From assembly GCA_035626475.1 (NCBI GenBank), contig DASPNP010000027.1, positions 13,760-77,759 on the forward strand: a stretch of 64,000 nucleotides of DNA. Direction: 5' to 3'. The position numbers and the translations under genes are program-made. Below the pieces are notes generated by a model, which saw only the letters and a list, made by a program, of their open reading frames with translations, was not told where the DNA came from and searched no databases. Below, one piece after another: positions 16,888-25,645 of the stretch. Every line of letters starts with the position of its first letter. Position 1 is the stretch's first letter. This stretch comes from DASPKT01 sp035626475. Lineage in GTDB: Bacteria; Pseudomonadota; Alphaproteobacteria; Azospirillales; Azospirillaceae.

Positions 16888-17559
16888 ATGTCGCGTATCC
16901 GTTCGCTCGTCATCGCCACGTCGGCCCTGGTCGCGCTGTCCGCGACGCCGGCCCTGGCGAAGGGCGCGTTCGACGGGGCCTATGCCGGCCTTCAGGGCGG
17001 CTGGAGCTTCGTCACGCCCGATGCGGACCACAGCTTCCCCGGCACCACCGCCACGACCTCGACCGACAAGACTTCGGACGGCGTCAACGGCGGCATCTAT
17101 GCCGGCTTCGGCCAGACCTTCGACCGCCTGTATGTCGGCGCCGAAGTCGAGGCCGGCTACTCCGACGCCGACGGCATCGCCCGCTCGGGCCTGAACCGCT
17201 ACAGCTTCGAGGCCAATGAGAGCTACGGCGTCGCCGCCCGCCTGGGCTACCTGGTGACCGACACCGCGCTGGTCTATGGCCGCCTCGGCTGGCAGCGCAC
17301 CGACGTCGACTTCACCGGCACCCGCACCTCGGCCGTGGTGGGCGCCCCGGCGGTGACCGGCCGCTTCAGCGGCGACCTGGACGGCGTGCGCTACGGCGCC
17401 GGCACCGAGCTGGCGCTGGGCCATAACCTGCTGGTCCGCGCCGAGTACAGCTACACCGACTATGAGAACCTGCGGGTGGCCTACCCCTCGGCCTCGGGCT
17501 CCAGCGCCGTCGACGCGCATGAGAACCTGGTCCGCGTAGGCGTCGCCTACCGGTTCTGA
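16888..17559 (+). CDS. Small outer-membrane beta-barrel protein (OmpA/Opa-like)
   Basis: 223-residue exported protein with a signal peptide (ending ATPALAKG) and an eight-stranded barrel pattern of alternating residues: YAGLQGGW, GGIYAGFGQ, YVGAEVEAGY, YGVAARLGYLV, ALVYGRLGWQ, GVRYGAGTELAL, LVRAEYSYTDY, and a C-terminal VRVGVAYRF strand ending in Phe. This is the outer-membrane beta-barrel/porin-like family frequent in Alphaproteobacteria; function is usually structural or adhesive. The ATG at 16888 has AGGAGAG upstream and is preferred over an upstream in-frame ATG at 16819. Followed by a strong terminator, so it is monocistronic. Confidence 0.9.
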   Translation: MSRIRSLVIATSALVALSATPALAKGAFDGAYAGLQGGWSFVTPDADHSFPGTTATTSTDKTSDGVNGGIYAGFGQTFDRLYVGAEVEAGYSDADGIARSGLNRYSFEANESYGVAARLGYLVTDTALVYGRLGWQRTDVDFTGTRTSAVVGAPAVTGRFSGDLDGVRYGAGTELALGHNLLVRAEYSYTDYENLRVAYPSASGSSAVDAHENLVRVGVAYRF

Positions 17560-17579
17560 TCCGGTCCACCGGATGAACG

Positions 17580-17617
17580 AGGCCCGGCCGCGGGAATGCG
17601 GCCGGGCCTTTCCCTTT
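17580..17617 (+). terminator. Rho-independent terminator after the barrel protein
   Basis: A 12-bp perfect stem AGGCCCGGCCGC / GCGGCCGGGCCT (17580-17591, 17598-17609) with a 6-nt loop, followed by TTCCCTTT. Confidence 0.85.
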
Positions 17618-17696
17618 GCGGCGTGACGCACGGGCCCATGCCCTGTTGCGGACCCGGGCGCCGCATCCGCGCGCCGGCTGCGGAAGGACTGGACCC

Positions 17697-18038
17697 ATGC
17701 GCGCGCTCCCCCTGCTGATCACCGCCCTGATCCTCGCCGCCCCGGCCGCCGCCGATCCCAACTGGGTCGGGCGCGACGTGGTGGACGAGCGGAACCAGAA
17801 GATCGGCGAGGTCAGCGAGGTCACGGCCGACGGCCGCGTGATCGTCGACCCGGAGGACAGCGACCGTCTGCTTACGCTGGAGGCGTCCCGGCTGAAGCCG
17901 ATGGGCGCCGGGGACGACGATCTGGTGCTGGCGGGCACGACCAAGCGGCAGCTGCTGGACCGCGCGCCCTATTCCGCCGACGGCACCCGGGCCGGCCAGA
18001 CCGGCAACGTGATCAAGCCGCCGCAGCCGCGCGACTAG
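17697..18038 (+). CDS. Exported PRC-barrel domain protein
   Basis: 113-residue protein with a signal peptide (MRALPLLITALILAAPAAA) and one PRC-barrel-like domain: WVGRDVVDERNQKIGEV followed by VIVDPEDSDRLLTLEASRL. PRC barrels are small beta folds that bind partner proteins or RNA; exported versions are common in alphaproteobacteria and of unknown role. The tail (SADGTRAGQTGN) is low-complexity. The in-frame upstream ATG at 17616 would overlap the preceding terminator, so 17697 is chosen. Its last bases overlap the end of the convergent MHYT kinase gene. Confidence 0.75.
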   Translation: MRALPLLITALILAAPAAADPNWVGRDVVDERNQKIGEVSEVTADGRVIVDPEDSDRLLTLEASRLKPMGAGDDDLVLAGTTKRQLLDRAPYSADGTRAGQTGNVIKPPQPRD

Positions 18039-19858
18039 GCGGTCGGGGCGAGGGCACCGACGGGCGCGTCCATGCCCGCCGTCGCACGGACGGCCGGCCA
18101 GCGCAGCGTCGCGCGGTGCAGGACGTCGCCGCGCTCGACCGAGAGCTGCCCCTCCAGCTGCGCCGCCAGCGCCCGCACCAGCCGCATGCCGATGCCGCTG
18201 TCGGACGCCGCCGCCGGCACCACCGCGTTCTCCACCAGCAGCAGCAGGTCGGCCCCCTCGCGCCGCAGGGCCACCTCGACCCGGCCCCCGGACTGCAGGC
18301 TCACGCCGTATTTCAGCGCGTTGGAGATCAGCTCGTTGGCGATCAGCCCGAAGGGCATGGCCGTGTCCAGGTCGGCCTGGACCGGCTCGGCCGCGACCCG
18401 CAGGTCGATCATGTCGGCGGCCGCGTGCAGCGACACCAGGTCCGACGCCAGGACACGCAGCTGCTGGCCCAGATCGACCCGGGCGAAGTCGTCGCGGCTG
18501 TAGAGCTGCTGGTGCACCCGGCCCATCACGTTGATGCGCTGCGCCAGCGAGTCCAGCGGGCCGGCCACCTCGGGCAGGTGCGCCAGGCGCGAGCGCTCCA
18601 GCTGCAGGATGGCGGAGACGGACTGCAGGTTGTTCTTGACCCGGTGGTGCACCTCGCGGAGCAGCACCTCCTTCTCCGCCAGCGAGGCGCGCAGGTCGCC
18701 CTCCAGGCTCTTCTCCTTGGTCACGTCCTGGACCGTCCCCAGCAGCCGGACCGCCCGGCGCCCGCCGGCCTCGTCGCGGAACACCGCGCGCCCGCGCGCC
18801 GACAGCCAGCGCACCGTCCCGTTGCCCAGCACGGCGCGGAAATCCGTGCGCTGCTCCAGCGCCAGGCAGGGGTCGAGCGCGTCGCGGATGTGCCGCCGCA
18901 GCCGGTCCAGATCGTCGGGATGGACCAGCCGCTGCCAGCTGTCGCCGGTGACCAGCGCCTCCGGGCCGACGCCCATCAGCGCTCGCATCTCGTCCGACCA
19001 TTGCAGCACGCCGGTCTCCAGGTTCCAGTCCCAGATGCCGATATGCGCCGCCTCCACCGCCAGGCGGAAGCGCATCTCCGTCTCCAGCCGCGCGGCGTTG
19101 GCGAGGCTGGCGACCAGGCCCAGCCGCTCCTCCACCTCGCGGGCGCGGCGCTCCAGGGTCGCGCGCTCCATGGCGGCGGCGACCAGCGCGCCCATCAGGA
19201 TCAGCAGCGTGACGGCGCCGACGCCCAGCGCCAGGCTCTGATGGTCGAAGCCCGGCGCGAGGCTGGCAGACTCGACCGGTTCGAACCGGGCCGCTGCCAT
19301 GCCGGTATAGTGCATGCTGCAGATGGCGATCCCCATCACCAGCGCGCTCAGCGCCCGCGACCGCGGCCGCGCCGGCTGGACCGCCAGATGCAGCGCCGCC
19401 GTGGAGGCGCCGATCGCCAGCGCCACGGACAGTGCCACCAGCCCCGGGTCGTAGCTGGTGCGGGCGGGCATCCGCATCGCCGCCATGCCGAGATAGTGCA
19501 TGGAGACGATGGACAGGCCCATGGCGGTGCCGGCCGTCAGCACATGGCGCAGCTTCGGCTCGCCCCTCACCACCACGGACAGCGCCCAGCCGACGATGCC
19601 CACGGGGAGCAGCAGCGACGCCAGCGTCACCGCCGGGTCGTAGTGGACCGGCCAGCTCAGGTGCAGCGCCAGCATGCCGACGAAATGCATGGACCAGATG
19701 CCGCCGCCCAGCGCACCGGCCGCCGCCGCCAGCCAGACCAGCCGCCGCCCGCCCTCGGCCTGGCGCACGCGCCCGGCAAGGTCCAGCCCCGCATAGGCGG
19801 CCATGACGGCGATCAGGAGGGAGAGGGCGACGAGATCGAGGTCGAAGTGACCGTGCAT
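18035..19858 (-). CDS. MHYT-domain membrane sensor histidine kinase (PAS, HisKA_2)
   Basis: 607-residue inner-membrane kinase. The N-terminal seven-helix MHYT sensor has three signature repeats (SMHFVGM, SMHYLGM, SMHYTGM), thought to bind copper and sense oxygen, CO or NO. A PAS domain follows (about residues 260-390, EMRFRLAVEAAHIGIWDWNLETG), then a HisKA_2 region with H-box LREVHHRVKNNLQSVSAIL and a HATPase domain with NELISNALKYGV. No response regulator gene is adjacent. Starts at ATG 19858. Domain architecture is seen directly; the ligand is family knowledge applied by inference. Confidence 0.92.
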   Translation of the reverse strand: MHGHFDLDLVALSLLIAVMAAYAGLDLAGRVRQAEGGRRLVWLAAAAGALGGGIWSMHFVGMLALHLSWPVHYDPAVTLASLLLPVGIVGWALSVVVRGEPKLRHVLTAGTAMGLSIVSMHYLGMAAMRMPARTSYDPGLVALSVALAIGASTAALHLAVQPARPRSRALSALVMGIAICSMHYTGMAAARFEPVESASLAPGFDHQSLALGVGAVTLLILMGALVAAAMERATLERRAREVEERLGLVASLANAARLETEMRFRLAVEAAHIGIWDWNLETGVLQWSDEMRALMGVGPEALVTGDSWQRLVHPDDLDRLRRHIRDALDPCLALEQRTDFRAVLGNGTVRWLSARGRAVFRDEAGGRRAVRLLGTVQDVTKEKSLEGDLRASLAEKEVLLREVHHRVKNNLQSVSAILQLERSRLAHLPEVAGPLDSLAQRINVMGRVHQQLYSRDDFARVDLGQQLRVLASDLVSLHAAADMIDLRVAAEPVQADLDTAMPFGLIANELISNALKYGVSLQSGGRVEVALRREGADLLLLVENAVVPAAASDSGIGMRLVRALAAQLEGQLSVERGDVLHRATLRWPAVRATAGMDAPVGALAPTA

Positions 19859-20117
19859 TCAGGACAACCGGTGCCGGGCGGAAAGGCGGGCGCGCGACAC
19901 GTCCCGACCTTGTCGATCGATCCCAGAGTGACACCTTACGTTGATGGGTTCACTAACCCAGAGGGAGAAGCACCCCCTCCTTTTTGCGGAAGCGGCCGCA
20001 GGCGGGCGCCCGGCCGAGAGACCGCCAGACTGGGCGAGAGCATCACGCAAACATGGCTCGCGTGGGACGCCGTAGCGGGATTGTAGGGGGAAAATCCACG
20101 CCTGAAGCGGCGGAAGG

Positions 20118-20194
<77 letters not shown>

Positions 20195-20241
20195 ATGCCT
20201 GGATCGCGGCGGACGCTTGGGTCCGTCGCGGCGTGGGCGGG

Positions 20242-20271
20242 ACCATAGCGCAAGGGTGCGCGGCTTGCCAA
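20242..20271 (-). promoter_or_regulatory. Promoter of tRNA-Arg
   Basis: On the minus strand TTGGCA (20271-20266) and TATGGT (20247-20242) are separated by 18 bp, placing transcription start about 40 nt before the mature tRNA. Confidence 0.6.
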
Positions 20272-20337
20272 GGGGCGAATGGGGGTGCGAATGGGGGAGG
20301 GGCGGCGCGGCCCCTCCCGGGCGTCGGCGGCGGGGTC

Positions 20338-21480
20338 CTACTTCGCGGTGATGCGCACCAGCTTGCCCTCGGGGGCGGGGGCGTCGACCAGGGCATAGAG
20401 GGTGCCGTCGGGGGAGACGGCCACGTGTCGGGTGCGGCCCAGCTCATCCTCCAGCAGGCGCTCGGCGGCGACGACGCGGTCCTCCTCGACGTCGAGCCGC
20501 GCGATGCCGCCGGCCAGCAGCGCGACCACCATGTCGCCCTGCCAGTTCGGCAGCTTGGAGCCCTGGTAGAAGGTCATGCCCGCCAGCGCCAGGGACGGCA
20601 CGAAATAGGTCAGCGGCTGCTCCATGCCGGCCTTCTCGGTGCCCTCGCCGATCTTGGTGCCGGTGCCGTAGTTGCGGCCGTAGGTGATGACCGGCCAGCC
20701 ATAGTTGGCGCCGGCCTTCACGACGTTGACCTCGTCGCCGCCCTGCGGCCCGTGCTCCACCGCCCAGAGCCGCGCGCCGCCGGGCTGGAAGGCCATGCCC
20801 TGAGGGTTGCGGTGGCCGTAGCTGAAGATCTCGGGCGCGGCGCCCGGGCGGCCGGCGAAGGGGTTGTCCTGCGGCACGGTGCCGTCGTCGTTCAGCCGCA
20901 GCACCGAGCCCGCCGGATCGCCCAGATCCTGCGAGCGGTCCTTCTGGCCGCGCTCGCCATGGGTCAGGTAGAGCTTGCCGTCGGGGCCGAAGGCGATGCG
21001 CGAGCCGAAATGCAGCCGCGTCGCCACGGTCGGGCCGCGGTACAGCACCTGGAAGCCCTCGGCCCGGCCGTTCGCGAGGCTGAAGCGGCCCAGCGCCGTG
21101 CGGCGGCCATCCTCGGCCTTCTCGGCATAGGTGATGTAGACGAAGCGGTTCCGGGCGAAGTCCGGGTGCAGGGCCACGTCCAGCAGGCCGCCCTGACCGT
21201 ATTCCTCGATCTCCGGCAGGCCGGCGACCGGCTGCGGCGACAGGGCGCCGTTGCGCACCACCCGCAGCTTGCCCGTGCGCTCGGTCACCAGGATGGCGCC
21301 GTCCGGCAGGAAGGCCATGCCCCAGGGCGAGTCCAGCCCCTCCGCCACCGTCGCCACCGTCACCGCGTGACGGGCCGCCGGCGCGGGATAGGCCGCGAAC
21401 TCCTGCTGCGCCGCCGCCGTGCCGGTCCAGGCCAGCAGGGCCGCGCCCGCCGCGGCAAATCCCATGGTCGCCTTCCGCAT
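20338..21480 (-). CDS. PQQ-dependent sugar dehydrogenase-like beta-propeller (YliI/Asd family)
   Basis: Periplasmic six-bladed beta-propeller of 380 residues with a signal peptide (ending GTAAAQQ). Family motifs: LDSPWGMAFLPDGAILVTER, GQGGLLDVALHPDF, SRIAFGPDGKLYLTHG, EIFSYGHRNPQGMAF, LWAVEHGPQGGDEVN and NYGWPVITYG. E. coli YliI and the soluble glucose dehydrogenase of Acinetobacter, which oxidise aldose sugars with PQQ, share them. Catalytic His would be in the TRLHFGSRI segment. No PQQ biosynthesis genes are present here. The start at 21480 gives the signal peptide; the frame is open further upstream. Confidence 0.88.
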   Translation of the reverse strand: MRKATMGFAAAGAALLAWTGTAAAQQEFAAYPAPAARHAVTVATVAEGLDSPWGMAFLPDGAILVTERTGKLRVVRNGALSPQPVAGLPEIEEYGQGGLLDVALHPDFARNRFVYITYAEKAEDGRRTALGRFSLANGRAEGFQVLYRGPTVATRLHFGSRIAFGPDGKLYLTHGERGQKDRSQDLGDPAGSVLRLNDDGTVPQDNPFAGRPGAAPEIFSYGHRNPQGMAFQPGGARLWAVEHGPQGGDEVNVVKAGANYGWPVITYGRNYGTGTKIGEGTEKAGMEQPLTYFVPSLALAGMTFYQGSKLPNWQGDMVVALLAGGIARLDVEEDRVVAAERLLEDELGRTRHVAVSPDGTLYALVDAPAPEGKLVRITAK

Positions 21481-21629
21481 TACCGTTCCCCTGTTCAATC
21501 GGTTGGGCAGGAGATTGGCACGGGTCCCGCCGGCTTCAACCCGGATGTTCGGCGGGGCCCGCGCCGGGGTGGAACAAGGGGGCATCCCGCACCATTTGGC
21601 GCAGCGGAGACGATCCCGGCGAGAGGCCC

Positions 21630-21932
21630 ATGGGCAAGCGCGGCAAGGACTGGAGCGACCCGGCGGGCAATCCCTGCATCGGCGTCTGCCGCTTCGACGC
21701 GGCCGGCGCCTGCAAGGGCTGCTTCCGCACCAAGGCGGAGACGCGCCGCTGGCGGCGCATGGACGCGGAGGAGCGGGCCGCGATCAACCGCCGGGTGCGG
21801 CCGCTGATGGCTTTCGTCGCCACGGTGAAGGGACCCTCGCCCAAGCGCGCCCGCAAGCTCGCCAAGCGCATCGCCAGGCTGGAGGCGAAGCTGGAGCGGC
21901 TGCGGGCCGAGCTGGGCTCCCCTTCCCTATAG
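21630..21932 (+). CDS. DUF1289 family protein
   Basis: 100-residue protein with the diagnostic Cys-rich motif NPCIGVCRFDAAGACKGCFRT followed by a conserved Trp (RRWRRM). The four cysteines probably bind zinc or an iron-sulfur cluster. The C-terminal half is a Lys/Arg-rich helix (about residues 65-95) likely forming a coiled coil or binding nucleic acid. Biological role unknown; the family is widespread in Proteobacteria. Its stop overlaps the stop region of the convergent DUF1206 gene by 6 bp. Confidence 0.85.
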   Translation: MGKRGKDWSDPAGNPCIGVCRFDAAGACKGCFRTKAETRRWRRMDAEERAAINRRVRPLMAFVATVKGPSPKRARKLAKRIARLEAKLERLRAELGSPSL

Positions 21933-22748
21933 CGCCGCGCGCAGCTTGGCCTCGGCCCGGGCCGCCGGGAAGGTGCGGTAGTGCCCCATGGCCAGGCTGT
22001 AGATGCCGAAGGCGATCAGCCCGAGCGCGACGACCCCCAGCAGCCAGGCGCCGAAGGGCTGGTCCGCCAGGGTCCGCAGCGCCGCCGCCTGGCCGCCGGA
22101 GCGGTCCGCGTCGGCATGCCAGGCGGCCATCAGCAGGAACCCGCCCGTGACGGCGAAGACGATTCCGCGCGCCGCCAGCCCGGCGCGGCCGACCGGCACC
22201 ATCACCCGGCGCACGTCGGCGTCGTCGGGCAGGTGGCGCTGGAAGCCCGCCTTCCAGGCCTTCACCGCATGCGCGGCGGCGGTGCCCAGCACGGCGGCGC
22301 CGGCCAGCGCCACCAGCGCCCGGCCCGCCGGCAGGTCCAGCAGCAGCGCCGTCCATTCCCGCATCGAGCCGTCGCCGCTGCCGCCGTCGCCGGTGCCGCG
22401 CAGCACCTCCAGGGCGCCATAGGCGAGGGCGGCGTAGACGAAGGCGCTGAACCCCTGGCCGATCCGTATCGCCAGCCCCTTGGCGCCGGTACCGTTCCCG
22501 TCGGGGTCGAGCAGCGCCTCCACCGCCCGCCAGAGGGCGTAGGCGGCAAGCCCCAGCGCCAGCAGCCCCAGCAGCAGCTGGCCCGCCGGCCGGTCCGGCA
22601 GGTCGGCCAGCGCGCCCTGCGGATCGGTCACCCGGTCCCAGCCGATCGCCGCCCTGGCCGCCGCCCAGCCGACGGCGACATAGACCATGCCGCGGGCCGC
22701 GTAGCCCAGCTTCGCCGTCATCTCCACCAGCCGTCCCGCCTGGCTCAT
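21927..22748 (-). CDS. DUF1206 membrane protein
   Basis: 273-residue inner-membrane protein with three repeated two-helix units, the DUF1206 layout. Each unit starts with a GYAARGMVY-like turn: KLGYAARGMVYVAVG, IGQGFSAFVYAALAYG, and VGRAGLAARGIVFAVTGG. Six membrane segments are expected. Function is unknown in all organisms I can recall; no known catalytic residues are visible. Start ATG at 22748. The divergent neighbour is a hybrid kinase, separated by a palindrome-rich gap. Confidence 0.85.
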   Translation of the reverse strand: MSQAGRLVEMTAKLGYAARGMVYVAVGWAAARAAIGWDRVTDPQGALADLPDRPAGQLLLGLLALGLAAYALWRAVEALLDPDGNGTGAKGLAIRIGQGFSAFVYAALAYGALEVLRGTGDGGSGDGSMREWTALLLDLPAGRALVALAGAAVLGTAAAHAVKAWKAGFQRHLPDDADVRRVMVPVGRAGLAARGIVFAVTGGFLLMAAWHADADRSGGQAAALRTLADQPFGAWLLGVVALGLIAFGIYSLAMGHYRTFPAARAEAKLRAAL

Positions 22749-22783
22749 CGCCCGTTCCTCCGGCCACGCCCCCATCCCTGCGG

Positions 22784-22904
22784 AACCCCTTCGAAGGGGG
22801 GTATGTTCCCCCTCTGGAGAGGCGGCGCCCCGCCGGGGTCCCCAGCCGGCACGGGGTGGAGGCCCACCTCTCCGTTCGGGGAGGGGCTTTCCCCCATTTG
22901 GCGA
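22784..22904. repeat. Palindrome-rich intergenic element (family B)
   Basis: GC-rich gap made of inverted repeats, for example CCCCTTCGAAGGGG at the left and CCTCTCC-gtt-CGGGGAGGGG at the right. The left part is an imperfect reverse complement of the right part. Style resembles the family A elements but the sequence differs. It ends at the proposed start codon of the hybrid kinase, so it probably contributes its 5' UTR. Confidence 0.5.
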
Positions 22905-25469
22905 ATGGCGATCGGCGGCGCTGCGTGCATCATTCGCCGTTACCCGAGCGTGAGCCGGGGAGCGCGCGCAATCCCGGGCGAGGACCGATTGGCGAGCGAG
23001 CCGCAGCGTCTGTTGCACATCCTGGCGGAGGCCGGCCGCGTGCTGGGCGGCTCGCTGGACCGTGCCTTCATCGTGCGCTCGGCGCCCGCCGTCGTGGTGC
23101 CCGACCTGGCCGACGCGGCGGTTCTGCACCTGATCCGGGACGATTTGCTGACGGTCGCCGCCGTGCGCCGCGCCGGTGCCGATCCGCTGGAGGACGGCCG
23201 GATCGAGCGGGCGCTCGCGGCCGCGCCGCCCATGGCCGACATGGTGGCGGAGGTGGCGGCGACCGGCCGGCCGCGCCTGCGCGCCGACATGCCCCCGGGA
23301 GGCGCGCCGCCCAGCCTCGCCGCGCTCGACCCCGGCGCGCTGCTGGTGGTGCCGGTGAGCGCGGTCGGCCGGGTCATGGGGACGCTGACCCTGGCGATGG
23401 CGCGCGGTTCCGGCCGGACCTTCTGCGAGGGGGTGCCGGACCTGGCGGTGGAGCTGGGCGCCCGCATCGGCATCGCCCTGCACCATGCCCAGCTCTATGC
23501 CCAGGCGCGCGAGGCGGAGCAGCGGCTGCGCGAGAGCGAGGCCCGCGAGCGGGCGCGCGCCGCCGATCTCGAGGCGCTGATGAAGTCGGTGCCCGCCGCC
23601 GTCTGGATCACGGCGAACGACGGCACCATCCGGGCCAACCGCGCCGCCTGCGAGCTGCTGGGGCTGCCGGTGCCGGAGACCGGCATGGCCGTGACCGCCA
23701 CCGCGGCGCTGCGCGAGCAGCTCATGGTGCTGCGCAACGGCGAGCGGCTGCTGGGCGAGAATCTGCCGACGCGGCAGGCGATGCGCGAGCAGCGCGAGAT
23801 CCGCGACATCGAGCTGGAGGTGGTGCGGACGGACGGCGGGCGGCGCTTCATCCACGGCAACGCGGCGCCGGTGCTGGACGAGGGGGGGCGGCCCCGCGGC
23901 GCCATCTCCGCCTTCCTGGACGTCACCGCCCGGCACCAGGCCGAGCGGGCCCGGCGCGAGACGGCGCGCCGCTTCCTGGAGCTCGCCAACATGGTGCCGG
24001 CGATCGTCTGGACGGCGCGGCCGGACGGGCATCTCGACTATCTGAACGAGCGCTGGGCCGACACGGTGGGCGTGCCCTCCGCCGACTGCCTGGGCGAGCG
24101 CTGGTTCCGCTACGTCCATGCCGACGACCGGGGACGGGTGGTGGAGCATTGGCGCCGCGCCCGCTCGGGCGTCGAGCCCTTCGAGACCGAGCTGCGGCTG
24201 CGGGCGCCGGAGGGCTGGCGCTGGCAGCTGGTGCGGGCCCTGCCGATGATGGACGCGGACGGCACGGTCACCGCCTGGTTCGGCACGACCATCGACATCG
24301 AGGACAAGATCCGCCAGGAGGGGCGCCTGCGCGAGGAGACCCGCCGGGCGGAGCAGGCGGACGCCGCCAAGTCGCGCTTCCTGGCCGCCGCCAGCCATGA
24401 TCTGCGCCAGCCCTTCCAGTCCATGCGCCTGTTCCTGCACCTGCTGCGCGAGCAGGTGGAGGGCGCGCCGGCGGAGCTGGTCGGCCGCCTGTCCGACGCG
24501 CTGTCCGCCGGCGAGGACCTGCTGGGCAAGCTGCTGGACATCTCCACCCTGGACGCCGGCACGGTGAAGCCCAGGCCGGCGGCCGTCGAGCTGGAACCGC
24601 TCTTCGCCCGGCTGGGCAGCGAGTTCGCGCCGCTGGCCGAGGCCAAGGGCATCGCGCTCAGGGTCCGCGCCCTGCCCAGCGCGGTGGTCAGCGACCCCGT
24701 CCTGCTGGAGCGCATCCTGCGCAACCTGCTGTCCAACGCGCTGAAATACACCGACGCCGGCGGCATCCTGCTGACCGCGCGGCGCCGGGGGCGGGGACTG
24801 CGGCTGCAGGTCTGGGATACAGGGCGCGGCATCCCCGCCGACAAGCAGGCGCAGGTGTTCGAGGAGTTCTACCAGCTGGACAATCCCGAGCGGGACCGCT
24901 CGCGCGGGCTGGGGCTGGGCCTCTCCATCGTCAGCCGCGTCGCCCGCATGCTGGAGCATCCGCTGCAGCTGCGCTCGGTTCCCGGGCGGGGCACGGTCGT
25001 GTCGCTGGAGGTGCCGCGGGCGCCGACCCGGCCGGTGACGGTCAGCGCCACGCCGACCCAGGCCGCCCGTCCGCTGGACGCCGCCATCCTGGTGATCGAG
25101 GATGACGCGCTGCAGCGGCTGGCCATGCAGCACCTGCTGATCGGCTGGGGCTGCCGGCCGCTCTGCGCCGCGTCGGCCGCGGAGGCGCTGGCGCTGCTGC
25201 GCGACGGGGCCCGGCCGGACCTGGTCGTCAGCGATCTGCGCCTGCCCGGCGGGGTGGACGGGTTCGAGGCGGTGACGCAGGTGCGCGCGGCCGTCGGCCC
25301 CGACCTGCCGGCGCTGCTGCTGACGGGCGAGACCGGAGCGGGCGAGCTGCGGCAGGCGGCGCAGCTGGGCTTCCGCATGCTGCACAAGCCCTATAATCCC
25401 CGCACGCTCCGCCACGCGCTGGAGGAGTTGCTGCCGGAGCGCGAGGCCGCCGCGGCGCTCGGCCGCTGA
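22905..25469 (+). CDS. Hybrid sensor histidine kinase (GAF-like, two PAS, HisKA, HATPase, REC)
   Basis: Cytoplasmic kinase of about 854 residues. Order: GAF-like domain (about 30-190), coiled coil, PAS (about 220-345), second PAS (about 350-470, FLELANMVPAIVWTARPDG), HisKA with SHDLRQPFQSMRLFLHLL, HATPase with N box LRNLLSNALKY and G boxes DTGRGIP and GLGLGLSIV, then a C-terminal receiver whose phospho-Asp is in LVVSDLRLPGG. The SHDLRQP H-box subgroup often has its own C-terminal receiver, as here. Start uncertain: ATG 22905 is the first good codon, but GTG 22950 or TTG 22989 also fit. No downstream output protein is linked. Confidence 0.88.
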   Translation: MAIGGAACIIRRYPSVSRGARAIPGEDRLASEPQRLLHILAEAGRVLGGSLDRAFIVRSAPAVVVPDLADAAVLHLIRDDLLTVAAVRRAGADPLEDGRIERALAAAPPMADMVAEVAATGRPRLRADMPPGGAPPSLAALDPGALLVVPVSAVGRVMGTLTLAMARGSGRTFCEGVPDLAVELGARIGIALHHAQLYAQAREAEQRLRESEARERARAADLEALMKSVPAAVWITANDGTIRANRAACELLGLPVPETGMAVTATAALREQLMVLRNGERLLGENLPTRQAMREQREIRDIELEVVRTDGGRRFIHGNAAPVLDEGGRPRGAISAFLDVTARHQAERARRETARRFLELANMVPAIVWTARPDGHLDYLNERWADTVGVPSADCLGERWFRYVHADDRGRVVEHWRRARSGVEPFETELRLRAPEGWRWQLVRALPMMDADGTVTAWFGTTIDIEDKIRQEGRLREETRRAEQADAAKSRFLAAASHDLRQPFQSMRLFLHLLREQVEGAPAELVGRLSDALSAGEDLLGKLLDISTLDAGTVKPRPAAVELEPLFARLGSEFAPLAEAKGIALRVRALPSAVVSDPVLLERILRNLLSNALKYTDAGGILLTARRRGRGLRLQVWDTGRGIPADKQAQVFEEFYQLDNPERDRSRGLGLGLSIVSRVARMLEHPLQLRSVPGRGTVVSLEVPRAPTRPVTVSATPTQAARPLDAAILVIEDDALQRLAMQHLLIGWGCRPLCAASAAEALALLRDGARPDLVVSDLRLPGGVDGFEAVTQVRAAVGPDLPALLLTGETGAGELRQAAQLGFRMLHKPYNPRTLRHALEELLPEREAAAALGR

Positions 25470-25475
25470 GGGGCG

Positions 25476-25491
25476 ATCGATAAAATTCGAT
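25476..25491. promoter_or_regulatory. Inverted repeat in the AT-rich gap before the tad-like genes
   Basis: ATCGA-TAAAAT-TCGAT is a perfect 5-bp inverted repeat in an AT-rich patch (about 25480-25530) that stands out from the GC-rich surroundings. A TTGACA lies at 25529 but no good -10 is seen 16-18 bp downstream. Candidate promoter/operator zone for the pilus genes. Confidence 0.35.
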
Positions 25492-25645
25492 ATGATTTCC
25501 CAAGCTCTTCTCGGGTAAATACGTACATTTGACAGAAGCCGCCCGGCCGGCGCACCTTTTCCCTGACCTTGCCGTCAGTCGTCCCGGAGTATTCGCCAAT
25601 ATCCCGGGCTCACCGATTGCAGACGGGGAAAGGACCTGTGCCGCC

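Noticed and set aside
21927..25469. Two opposing open frames of 1162 codons each
   Set aside because: The plus frame is real only from about 22905 (hybrid kinase); its upstream extension is antisense to the DUF1206 gene. The long minus frame is a GC-rich shadow, real only as DUF1206 at its end.
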